From: Triatoma infestans
Lineage: Eukaryota; Arthropoda; Insecta; Hemiptera; Reduviidae
Direction: 5' to 3'
NCBI GenBank assembly: GCA_011037195.1
Contig: JAAEAF010004280.1
Coordinates: 44,665-108,664 of the forward strand
DNA length: 64,000 bases
In this document: in pieces, positions 54,766 through 64,000 of the stretch
Layout of the letters: the number at the start of each line of letters is the position of its first letter
Numbering within the stretch: position 1 is the first letter of the stretch
Translations under genes and position numbers: made by a program
The notes under the pieces: model-generated
What the model saw: the letters and a program-made list of their open reading frames with translations, nothing else
Databases searched by the model: none
What the model was told of the DNA's origin: nothing

Positions 54766-55518
54766 GTAAGCATTGCGAGCCCCTCGCTGGATACTCCACG
54801 GTTTTCCAGGCTGAAGTTTATACAATAAAGATCTGTGCTAAGGAGAATTTGCGTATGGGCTTTAGGAATAGAGAGATATGCATCTTCTCGGATAGCCAGG
54901 CTGCGCTGAATGCACTTCGGGCATTCAGGATTACCTCTTCCCTGATCAGGGAGTGTAGAGACTTCCTGGAGGTACTATCCCGGCACAATAAAGTTCGACT
55001 AGTATGGGTGCCGGGGCATAAGGGGATTAAAGGTAACGAAATAACCGACCAACTGGCCAGGGAGGGAGCGAATACTCCCTTCTGTGGGCCGGAACCTGTT
55101 CTGGGAATAGCCAAAAGCATGGCGAGGGCGTCTTTGAGAGAATGGACTCGGAGAGAGCATAATCGTCACTGGCGGCTAAGTACTGGGGCAAAACACGGCA
55201 AAATGGTCATGCCAGAGCTGTGTAGAAGAAGAACCAGAGACACCCTGGGTCTAAGCAGGTATCAGATTTCACTGATAACGGGTCTGTTTACTGGGCATAG
55301 TAGGTTCAAGAAACATCTGCACAAGGTGGGATTGGTGGATGTAGAGCGGTACGAGATCTTCGGCACGTTGAGACCGGAGGAAATCGTACGCCAAGAGGGA
55401 CTGGTGGGGAATGTTCTGGACCTCATGAAGAGGGGGGGCTTTCTCTACTAGGTTTCGAGGGATTGGCACAATAAGCCTCAATGGGAGGCTGCAGTGCCTG
55501 GGTTTGAGTCCCCCCCCT
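54766..55518 (+). mobile_element. R1/I-type LINE 3' fragment inserted in family A
   Basis: The left neighbour stops in the family A block ending ATTATTGGAG, and the right neighbour resumes with CATTATTGAGAAAATCGCGA. TTAAGCC (left) and CTAAAGCC (right) may be a worn target duplication. The fragment contains only the RNase H and C-terminal part of ORF2 and a short 3' UTR. It is of the same broad type as the LINE at 6.5-7.9 kb but not the same copy family. Confidence 0.7.
54787..55451 (+). pseudogene. LINE RNase H and C-terminus with internal deletion
   Basis: The frame is open from AGYSTVFQAEVYTIKICAKE (54787 on), through IFSDSQAALNAL, VRLVWVPGHKGIKGNEITDQ and LAREGANTPFCGPEP, to a C-terminal part with LITGLFTGHSRFKKHLHKVG. 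The cysteine/histidine module expected right after this (CRxC...H...C) is absent; the frame jumps to DVERYEIFGTLRPEEI, as if a stretch had been lost in frame. First catalytic Asp and the RT are also missing because of 5' truncation. The first ATG (54849) is internal and not a true start. Dead fragment, but with a surprisingly clean reading frame. Confidence 0.8.
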
Positions 55519-55830
55519 GCATCATTCTAATTCTAAAGCCATTATTGAGAAAATCGCGAAAATTTAAAAAAAGAAAACAACATTCTGTAAAATATAAAAA
55601 AATTAGGTCATCGGGTTGCAAACAAGTTAGTGATTTGTTATAAATCGGACGTTACGACTAGGTTTCTTCAAGATAGGCTCGCCACTAATGCTGAAACAAA
55701 CAAGTGCTGCTTGTTTTTGAGATGTTTTGTTTACCTTGAACATGGACCATTCGCTAGAAACATTTTTTTCGTTCTCATGGAACGTCAAAAACACATATTT
55801 CCGGTGAATACTCTATTTACAATCGTAGCT
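55519..55830 (+). repeat. Family A, right part plus second fragment
   Basis: 55519-55600 holds the block GAGAAAATCGCGAAAATTTA and AACATTCTGTAAAAT. 55730-55830 has TTGAACATGGACCATTCGCT, CATTTTTTTCGTTCTCATGG, and TTTCCGGTGAATACTC. Confidence 0.65.
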
Positions 55831-56234
55831 AGGGAAAGTCGTGTTAGTGTACAATATATATTTGCCTGTGGCAGACTGTAACACTTTTTGGGCTGTCGCC
55901 AAAGGTTTAAATTATTTTTAATATGTACTACTATGTAGAATTCATTTTTTTTTTTTTTTATTTATTTAATAAATAACAAATTATTGAAAATTAAAGAAAA
56001 TAAAACGATAAAAAAGAGAAAATAAAAATAATAATTAAAATAAACTTTTTTAACTTATATTTTTAGAAGGAAAAATGGAAAATACTAACAAGCAAACACA
56101 TTCAATAACGTTCAGTAAAAGAAAAGATTGCTGGCTTATAATTAATTTTTGAAACCAAAAGAAGCCAATCTTTTTGTACGTATAAACATTCTTTTTCTCC
56201 CCTCTATTTTTTTTAAAGCTTTGTTGTTTTGTCT

Positions 56235-56265
<31 letters not shown>

Positions 56266-56739
56266 TTTTATAATCTCATAATTAATCTTTTGCTTTCTTT
56301 TTTTAATGAATAATAAATTAATTCTTGATTACAAAAAAACACCAATATAAATTAAATTTTAACGTTCCTATAATATTCCTTTTTCTTTTTTAGCCCTTAA
56401 TTACATTTCAGAGAATATATTTAACAGAACGAAGAAAAACTAAAAATTAAACCTATCAAATTAAAACTGTGTTATAACTTACAATACATTCGTAGGCATC
56501 TAGATAGATATACGCGAATAATATCTGGCTAATCGTTAGAAACGATCGCGTTCTCGTTATGTGTAACAAACATCGATAAAACAGTTATAATCACGAATAT
56601 TTCTAACTTCCAATTCTTAAAACCTGGTAGTTTTATAAAATGTTTTGTAAAACTTGACCAGCTATGGAGAAACTAAAAATTGTGCTGGAATTATAATGGT
56701 GGAAGCCTAATGTCTTCATTTCCACCAGAATCTTTTCCG
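55831..56739. other. Non-coding stretch, no gene seen
   Basis: Very AT-rich; poly-T at 55945-55960 and a TG microsatellite at 56235-56257. No gene recognised. Confidence 0.45.
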
Positions 56740-57125
56740 GAAATTGTTTTAAATAAAACTGTTTCGATTTGTACGTGTGCGTACTGCATATTTATATTAC
56801 AAGTTTTAGCAAAATCTTTGGAGCTGTTTTCGAGAAAAAAAGGGAAATACTGAAAAAAGAAATTAGAAAAGTAGCACTTCTGGTTGATGAATTTTGTCCG
56901 AAACTTGCGTTGAGCTGAGTACCTGAACGGAATACCATATTTAAGTTTCTTGAGAGTTTTCGTTATTAAGATACGAGTATTTTGTTCTCACACACGTACC
57001 GTGGCAATTTGCTGAAAACAATTTTTTTTCGTGCTCAGGGGACCACTAAAACGTATTTCCTGTGAAAACTCAACTTGGCAAATTTTAAGAGCTCATAACA
57101 CTCTTTCCTAGGGGGCGTAAAATTC
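56740..57125 (+). repeat. Family A, diverged full copy
   Basis: Blocks: TTTTAAATAAAACTGTTTCG, AAAATCTTTGGAGCTGTTTT, GCACTTCTGGTTGATGAATT, CTGAACGGAATACCATATTT, CTCAGGGGACCACTAAAACG, TTTCCTGTGAAAACTCAAC. Confidence 0.8.
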
Positions 57126-57419
57126 AGTAAAGTCTCTTAAAACATTTTACTTTCTCATGAGGCTGGATGATATCAAATTTTTGAAGTGAGTTTTTCTTCA
57201 TACATAAATACATAAATGTTTTGGGGCTGTCTGAATCCCAAAGTATGTTGTTTTTAGAAATTAGTTCATATCAAAACTTATAACTCAAAACTGAAAAATT
57301 CCAGCAAGCTCAAACCTGAATATTTCGCATTGCAAAACAAATCCCAAATATCAACGGCTTTGAGGTTATACCAAACGGAAAGGTTATAATGAGAACTAGA
57401 ATTAAAATAGATTCTCAGT

Positions 57420-57595
57420 ATTTGAAACTTCTCATGTTTTTACTTTCTCTTACTTCTAATAAGTATTGCAATCGCGTCAAATTTTCGATATCGAGTTTTC
57501 ACCCGAAACATCCGTTTAGAGAACTCCTGAGTACAAAAAAGAAGGTTTTTAGAAAATGGTCTGTATATGTATGTGCCTATGTGTAGTTTTAAGTC
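57420..57595 (-). repeat. Family A, 3' half on the minus strand
   Basis: TACTTTCTCTTACTTCTAAT opens it, then AAATTTTCGATATCGAGTTT, CACCCGAAACATCCG and GGTTTTTAGAAAATGGTCTG. Confidence 0.75.
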
Positions 57596-58364
57596 CAACG
57601 ACTTTAATTTTTATATATAATTTAAATCTATACTTCCATATTCTATTTCTTTTTCTTACCAATAATTAGATATATACAATATCTCTAGATTTTCGAACTC
57701 TAATATATAAAGCTTCTACTTACTATAATTTATTTGTTTAATTGCGCTAGTTCGATTCCTTTTATTGTGATGTTGCGAGAAACTAGATTTTGATTGAATT
57801 TGCTTATGCGTAAATTCTTATCTTTATGGACACAGTACCCTTACAATACATTGTGGATTGCGCCACCTGCATAAAATTAAGGATAATATAATGAATAGCT
57901 ACAAACTCCAAGTGTAAGAACAGTTTTTAACGGAAAATTACAATTACTCTGATAAATTTCAGTGGGTGTTCAACAATCATTTTATTTTGTCCCACTAGTA
58001 TAGATAAACACCACATACAAAATGGCGGACTTACATTGATCTTGCATTTCAGCCTAATTCTCATTTCCCTCCTTTTTCAACAATGGATTGGTAATTCTGA
58101 GTTTTTTCTTTAGAGCTCACATTAATTTTATAAAACAGTAAATATTAGTTAGAAATTAGTAGATAAGAAAGACGGGTTCTAGGCCACTTTTTTTGCACAA
58201 GATGGCGGCCGTCCCCCTCTCCCACCTCTCACCCCAGCCACATTACCCCTCTCCCACCAAATGACCCCCCCTCCCCACCCCAACCTATTCCCAACTTTTC
58301 CCCCTCCCCCTCCTCTTTTCCTGTAGGCGAAGAAATATTAAAAATTAATTTTTTTTTTTGCTGA
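57596..58364. other. Non-coding; inverted match to 29.6-29.8 kb and C-rich tract
   Basis: 57770-58005 matches 29570-29800 in inverted orientation. From about 58208 to 58325 the plus strand is strongly C-rich (many CCCC and CCCTCCC runs). No gene recognised. Confidence 0.55.
58208..58325 (+). other. C-rich pyrimidine tract
   Basis: More than ten runs of three or more Cs in about 115 bases, against an AT-rich background. The minus strand would be able to form G-quadruplexes, since runs of Gs are closely spaced. Confidence 0.7.
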
Positions 58365-58437
58365 GGTCAGCAAAAGCGATCTCACAACCTTCGTCATCCA
58401 AGTCCATCACTTACACCACTCAGCTATAGTGGTAACT
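58365..58437 (-). repeat. tRNA-derived SINE head or tRNA pseudogene
   Basis: On the minus strand, ACCACTATAGCTGAGTGGTG holds an A box of the TAGCTGAGTGG type; a degraded B box (GGTTGTGAGATCGC) follows at tRNA distance. The arms do not close as a functional tRNA. A different tRNA source from the SINEs at 15.4 and 37.9 kb. Confidence 0.6.
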
Positions 58438-58699
58438 TGGCAATAGTAGTTTTCTTTAGATCCTTATACCTCACCCCCACATACTTCTCCCTCATCTCTC
58501 TCATATCCTTTCTCTCTCTCTCACTCTCTCTCTCTATAGATATATAAAATATATACACAGAGACTTAAAGAGAGGCTCTGCCCCACGTACCCCAGGCCAG
58601 GGTTCATTAACCTGTATTTTTCCATTCGTACAAAAGTTTATTAACCTCTATGTATGCACAATGTTTGCAATATAATATATTTACTTATTTTTTTTTTTT
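58438..58699. other. Non-coding with TC-rich run
   Basis: A TC-rich run at about 58490-58545, then AT-rich DNA. Nothing else recognised. Confidence 0.45.
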
Positions 58700-60330
58700 T
58701 TTAGACGGATACTTATGTAAGTTTTTTGGTAAACAATAAACTAAAACTTAATCTATGGTTCCTTCTTATCTACTTTTATCGATCACATGTATATTGACAT
58801 TTAATACAGTATACATGATTTATGAGTCACTTACCTGTGTAAGGTTTTTGGTAAGCAATTACAATGTAAATCTCCATTTTCCTTTCTTTTTTTTTTTTTT
58901 ATCGATCATTATATATTTATAGAATCCAATATATCGGTTATTTTTTTTTTTTTTTTTTTGGCACAGTTTAAAGTTGTTGGACCTGTTATCGACGAAATAG
59001 TTAATAATATGTTTTATCGAACTAATTGTTTATGCAATTAAAGAAAGGAAAAAAAGCTAGTGATTTAATAACTGGTGTATCTCAATTTACATACCAAATT
59101 CCGCATATTTAATCACTAGACAGATACTTCGTTTTTTTTTGGTAAACAGATGAGTTTTTTTTTTTTTGGTAAACAATAAACTAAAACTTAATCTATGGTT
59201 CCTTTCTTATACACCATACTTATCTATTTTTATCGATCAAGTATATTGGACATTTAATACAGTATATTGATTTATGAGTCACTTACCTGTGTAAGGTTTT
59301 TGGTAAGCAATTACAATTTAATTTCCATTTTCCTTCTTTAAGAAAAATCTATTTAGCCTATTATACAAAACACACCGAGGACAGCCGAACTACAGAGCCG
59401 ATAATAACCGAACAGTCCTTATTTTTTTTTTTAAAAAACACAATCATTTGTAATTAAGTTGTCCAAGTTTTCTAATAATAACCACAGTCCAAATCGTTCG
59501 TTAGTAGGTTTTACTTTTCTTCCATAGAGCTGAGAAACACTTAACACTTTGTGCGAGCCCATGTTGTCTCTGCCGATGACCGATTAACACTTAATTACAA
59601 AGGACTCCACTATGAGTTAAATCTCCACTTTCCTTTTTAAGATAATTTTTTGTTTTGTTTATCGATCAACTATATTTATAGAATCTAATATATCGTTTTC
59701 TTTTTGGTACTGCTTAAAGTCGTTGGATCTGTTATCTAACGCAATGTACGACGAAATAGTTAATAATATGTTTTGTCGAACTAATTGTTTATGCAATTAA
59801 AGAAAGGGAAAAAAAAAAAAAGCTAGTGTTTAACCAGAGATTTAATAACTGTTGTATCTCAATTTACGTATCAAATTCCACATATTTAATCACTTTCTAA
59901 TCTAAAACGTACTCAATTTACACACATATTTCCGTCAATTCTTGCAAAGAAGAGATGTAAGTTTTCGGTTAGAAATGTAGAAAGTGCCTATCTTACAAAT
60001 TGACATGTAAGAAATAAAAGTAAGAATAGCGATTTATGCGTACATATTAAAACTAGTAATTTAAATGGAACTTATATATTTTTAAACACTTTTTATTAGA
60101 GCAAAAGTAATTTTCTCTAGAGATAACTACTGTAAGTTTGCAGTTAAAATTGTAAAAGTCGAAAGTGCGTATCTTAGAGCTTAACATGTAAGAAATAAAA
60201 GCAAGAATTGCGGTATATACGCATTTATTAAAACTAGTAATTTAACTGGAATTTATATGTTATACATGTTTAAACACTTCTTATTTGAGCAAAAGTAATT
60301 TCTCTCTAGAGATAGTTTGCGGAGTTTCGC
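58700..60330. repeat. Block of nested direct duplications
   Basis: Three separate pairs of direct repeats: GGTAAACAATAAACTAAAAC at 58728 and 59168 (offset 440, similarity extends about 180 bp to TTGGTAAGCAATTACAAT); GACGAAATAGTTAATAATAT at 58991 and 59750 (offset 759, similarity about 150 bp); ACATGTAAGAAATAAAAG at 60003 and 60184 (offset 181, similarity over most of the unit). A further relative of the second pair lies near 60465-60560. No coding potential on either strand. All are AT-rich with poly-T runs. Confidence 0.8.
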
Positions 60331-60899
60331 AGTAATATCTTACTACAGTAGTATTTTTCTGTAGTCTTTTTACAGGAGTAAGTCTAATTCCACCACAGTG
60401 GAAAGCTGATCCTACACAGATAATGTAATTTCCAAAAAAAAAAAAAAAAAAATCTTCTATCGAATTAATTGTTTGTACAATTAAACAAATTACTTAAAGA
60501 AAGGAAAACTTAGTGGAACCAGTAGTCTTTTTGTCTCAATTTAGGTACAAAATTCCCCTACATTTTTGCAATCTAAGAAGCACTCAATTTACGTACTTAA
60601 CTCCCCCCAAAATAGTGATCAGTTTCCAATTTAACTGGTAAATGAATTATTCTATATTTTTGTAATCTAATAAGTATTCAATTTACATATATAATTCCAA
60701 TAGAGAATTTAATAAATTAATGGGATTTATACCATACCTAGATAGAAGTAACTTCCTTAGTGAGTAACAGATTGATATTCGCTCCTAGAGTTATGGATGT
60801 GCAAATGACGAATGATTAGACAGTAGAGAATGTATTGTGTTAAATGTCTTTGGTCAGGTCAAAATGTAAAACTGCACAAAGCAAAGTTGGACTACAATT

Positions 60900-62870
60900 A
60901 AATCTGTCGAATAACCAAGAAAAACAAAGATATACAAAAGAATATATTGCACTAAAACATTCGTAAGTTATCGTATTGTGAATTGGAATAACAGTTTTGC
61001 TAGTAATTTCCAAGTTCTTTCCTCAACCTTTCTAAATATGTAACAACTTCTTCTGCCATCTTACATTCTTAAACAGGCATAGGATATTATGCGCTAAAAA
61101 ACATGTTACTTTTTAATAAAAGAATATTGGAACAAGTTAAACCATTATAAGTTTCTAATCTGGGGAAATGATTGCATTATATCCAAATTCGAAATCTTCT
61201 GTTTTGTAGCCATTGTCTAATGTCTATTAGTCCAAGAAAAACACAGATATACAATAGAATATAAACATATATTGCACTAAAACATTCTTAAGTTGTCGCA
61301 TGGCAATTATTGTGGATTGCAATAACAGTTTTGCTAGTAATTTCCAAGTTCTTTCCTCAACCTTTCTAAACATGTAACAACTAAGAAATAAGTTTCTAAT
61401 CTGGGGAAATTATATCCGAGTTCGAAATCTTCTGTTTTGTAGCCATTGTCTAATGTCTATTAGTCCAAGAAAAACACAGATATACAATAGAATATAAACA
61501 TATATTGCACTAAAACATTCTTACGTTATCGCATGGCAATTATTGTGGATTGCAATAACAGTTTTGCTAGTAATTTCCAAGTTCTTTCCTCAACCTTTCT
61601 AAACATGTAACAGCTAAGAAATAAGTTTCTAATCTGGGGAAATTATATCCGAGTTCGAAATCTTCTGTTTTGTACCCATTGTCTAACGTCTATTAGTCCA
61701 AGAACAACCAAGAAAAACACAGATATACAATAGAATATAAAATATATTGCACTAAAAACAGTCTTAAGTTATCGCATGGTAATTATTGTGGATTGCAATG
61801 ACAGTTTTGCTAGTAATTTCCAAGTTCTTTCCTCAACCTTTCTAAACATGTAACAACTAAGAAATAAGTTTCTAATCTGGGGAAATTATATCCGATTCGA
61901 AATCTTCTGTTTTTTGTAGCCATTGTCTTGTCTATTAGTCAAGAAAACACCAGATATACAATACGAATATAAACATATATTGCCTAAACATTCTTAATTA
62001 ATCGCTGGGGCAATTATTGTGTGATTGATAACAGTTTTTTGCTAGTAATTTTCAGTTCTGTTCCTCACCTTTCTAACAGTACAACTAAGAATAGTTTCTA
62101 TCTGGGGAAATTATATCCAAGTTCGAAATCTTTGTTTTGTACCCATTGTCTAACGTCTATTAGTCCAAGAACAACCAAGGAAAACACAGATATACAATAG
62201 AATATAACACATATTGCACTAAAAACAGTCTTAAGTTATCGCATGGTAATTATTGTGGATTGGAATCAGCTTTCCTCAACCTTTATAAACATGTAAACAA
62301 CTTGTTCTACTGTCTTACATTCTTAAACAGGCATAGGAAATTATGCCCTAAACAATATGTTACTTTTTAATCGAAGAATATAGGAACAAGTTAAACCAAT
62401 GTTTGCATAGTATAGGAAATGGGAAATGATTGCATTATATCCAAATTCGAAATCTTCTGTTTTGGAATTTAGAGATTTCTACCAACATTAACGTCTATTA
62501 GTCCAAGAACAACACAGATATACACAGAATATAATACAGTATATTGCCCTAAAACAGTCTTAAGTTATCGCTTGGCAATTATTGTGGATTGCAATAACAG
62601 TTTTGCTAGTAATTTCCAAGTTCTTTCCTCAACCTTTCTAAACATGTATACCTACAACGTGTTCTACAGTCTTAAATTGTTAAACAGGCATACTGATATT
62701 ATGCACTAAAAAATATGTTACTTTTTAATCGAAGAATATTGGAACAAGTTAAACCAATGTTTGCATAGTATATGGAAATGGGAAATGATTGCGTTATATA
62801 CAAAAACTCAAAAATCTACTGTTTGTAGCTGTTGTCTAACGTCTAATAGTTAAAGCTGTTTAAAACAAAC
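60900..62870. repeat. Tandem array, 235-bp and 335-bp unit variants
   Basis: The anchor TTTTGCTAGTAATTT occurs at 60995, 61329, 61562, 61805, 62037 and 62601, giving spacings of 334, 233, 243 and 232 bp; the 564-bp gap before 62601 contains one unit with the anchor deleted (near 62262). Long units carry an extra segment of about 100 bp (AAACAGGCATAGG...TTACTTTTTAAT...GGAACAAGTTAAACCA), present in the first and the last two units. Each unit ends with GTCTATTAGTCCAAG and starts again with AACACAGATATACA. Non-coding. Confidence 0.92.
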
Positions 62871-63395
62871 AAACAAAAAATACTGCAAACATACAAGTGT
62901 CTGGTTCCCAAACTTGTTGTAATTGGTACCGATTAGAAATATAAATATATTGTATAGTCATTTGGAAGAAATTAGTCAAAATATCCCCCCCCCCGCAAAA
63001 ATCATTATTAGTTCTTTTTAATGTTTTAACTTGTTTTTATTAGACGGAAATTATAACACAGAAGTATTTTTGCTTAGTCAGATCGCATTCCTACACCTTC
63101 TTACGAGCCCTGGCACAGACACACACACACATAAGCGCGCGCACTACATGCTGTTAAGTGAATAATTGACAGAAATAAAAAAAATACATGTTTCTCTATT
63201 TTTGCAATACAAAAGAAAGGAAATAATTGCAACCATTAAAAGTAAAAATTGATCACCGTTTTCTCTATTATTTTTCTCTCATAATACATAGATGTGTACG
63301 CTTCTATTATAAATAACACAAACATAATATTTTGTTTAATTACAAAATCCATACCTTATACTATAATCTTGGTAATAGTATACATAATTTACACA

Positions 63396-63427
<32 letters not shown>

Positions 63428-63480
63428 ACACAAATCTTTTTATGTCTACTGGCAGAGTATGTTTTAACTTATCTAAATTG
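62871..63480. other. Non-coding stretch with CA microsatellite
   Basis: A C run at 62987-62994 and a CA run at 63391-63427. No gene recognised. The CG-alternating GCGCGCGCAC lies at about 63135. Confidence 0.5.
63391..63427. repeat. (CA)n microsatellite
   Basis: An interrupted CA run of about 37 bases with no family A blocks next to it. Confidence 0.95.
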
Positions 63481-63828
63481 TCAAAATTTATAGTCAAAAT
63501 CTAAAGCTAAGTCTTGCATTTCTCTTACTAACCAGCAATGTCTATTTTTATAAGGAACTAGTTTAAGGCCTACCAAAATTACTGCTTCTAACCGGTTGCA
63601 CTCAGAAACTTTAACACGACCTCTTATTTCTTTATCGTTCTCCTGTTGTGTTGAAAGCGGTACCTTGTATATTTTTCCTGTGCAAAATTCCATCTTCTCT
63701 TATTTGGCAAACGAGTGTCCATTGTAACTTGTTACACCAGTAAATGTTAAAAATGGTTTCTCTCGGTAGGTGAGGAATTTATATCCAACCCATTTTTCGG
63801 TATTATAATGTAACCATTTTCTTTATTA
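63481..63828 (-). pseudogene. Unrecognised coding-like frame with one stop
   Basis: On the minus strand the frame reads from about 63828 (RKWLHYNTEKWVGYKFLTYR) to a TAA at 63700-63702 and then on, in the same frame, to a stop at 63481-63483. The segment after the stop begins with an ATG at 63693 and gives 70 residues containing VSECNRLEAVILVGLKLVPY and HCWLVREMQDLALDF. Its composition (W, C, H and charged residues mixed) is more protein-like than other short frames in this window. I do not recognise the family. It may be a decayed viral, transposon or host exon. Confidence 0.35.
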
Positions 63829-64000
63829 GAATAGGCACTATTTTTGTTTTTGTTTTGTTTTTGTGGTACCCTTTTAGTTCTTGCACTCTTCTTTTTCTGC
63901 ATATATAAAAGTTCTTTTGTTGTTTACGGTAAACACCAGTTGTGTCCAAAATTTTGCAATGTGGTTTAATATTTTTAAATTCTGTCAACTCGTTTTCCAC
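63803..64000 (-). CDS. Unrecognised partial frame running off the window
   Basis: The minus-strand frame is open from the window edge to a stop at 63803-63805: 65 codons, rich in K, T, N and R, including CKILDTTGVYRKQQKNFYIC. The first codon at the edge is GTG, i.e. no true start; the frame enters from outside the window. It overlaps the next coding-like stretch (63481-63828) in another frame, so the two could be one gene with a frameshift. No domain recognised; AT-rich chance remains possible. Confidence 0.3.
   Translation of the reverse strand: MENELTEFKNIKPHCKILDTTGVYRKQQKNFYICRKRRVQELKGYHKNKTKTKIVPILIKKMVTL

Noticed and set aside
60900..62870. CRISPR-like array
   Set aside because: Units are 230-340 bp and contiguous, with no short conserved repeat alternating with unique spacers; the surroundings are eukaryotic.

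Overview
The window looks like AT-rich, repeat-dominated nuclear DNA from an invertebrate, most probably an insect or other arthropod. The basis is the mobile-element set: an env-bearing Ty3/gypsy element with the AGTTA...TAACT termini of insect errantiviruses, R1/jockey/I-type, CR1-like and RTE-like LINE fragments, a mariner transposase remnant and tRNA-derived SINE heads. I recognise no host protein-coding gene, rRNA or functional tRNA. Species is not determinable from what I can see.

Layout. From 1 to about 47 kb the DNA is a mosaic of old, nested insertions. The commonest unit, called family A here, is a roughly 450-bp interspersed repeat with an internal CA/TG microsatellite and short palindromic ends; I recognise about 25-30 full or partial copies in both orientations. 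Other elements have landed inside family A copies: a jockey-like LINE at 23.4-24.0 kb, an unclassified 1.5-kb segment at 25.2-26.6 kb, a CR1-like LINE at 45.1-46.2 kb and an RNase H-bearing LINE at 54.8-55.5 kb. Next to other family A DNA lie a LINE fragment at 9.75-10.4 kb with a perfect 15-bp target duplication and a solo LTR at 40.2-41.3 kb. At 6.5-7.9 kb an R1-like LINE with a perfect 13-bp target duplication has split an older LINE. Foldback elements occur at 12.8, 17.5, 19.3-20.1 and 34.2 kb, an internally deleted mariner at 42.1-42.5 kb, and a 1-kb purine-strand tract at 31.7-32.7 kb.

The one clearly coding, apparently intact unit is a 7.1-kb endogenous errantivirus at 47,249-54,333. 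It has two nearly identical 220-bp LTRs, a primer-binding site, gag, pol joined to gag by an apparent -1 frameshift at a TTTTTTA heptamer, an env overlapping the end of pol, and a purine tract before the 3' LTR. Gag would build the particle; protease, reverse transcriptase/RNase H and integrase would copy and insert it; the membrane-anchored Env has a furin-type site followed by a fusion-peptide-like segment.

The right end (58.6-62.9 kb) is non-coding and built of complex direct duplications and a tandem array with about 235-bp and 335-bp unit variants. The last 520 bp carry an unrecognised, possibly broken reading frame on the minus strand that continues beyond the window.
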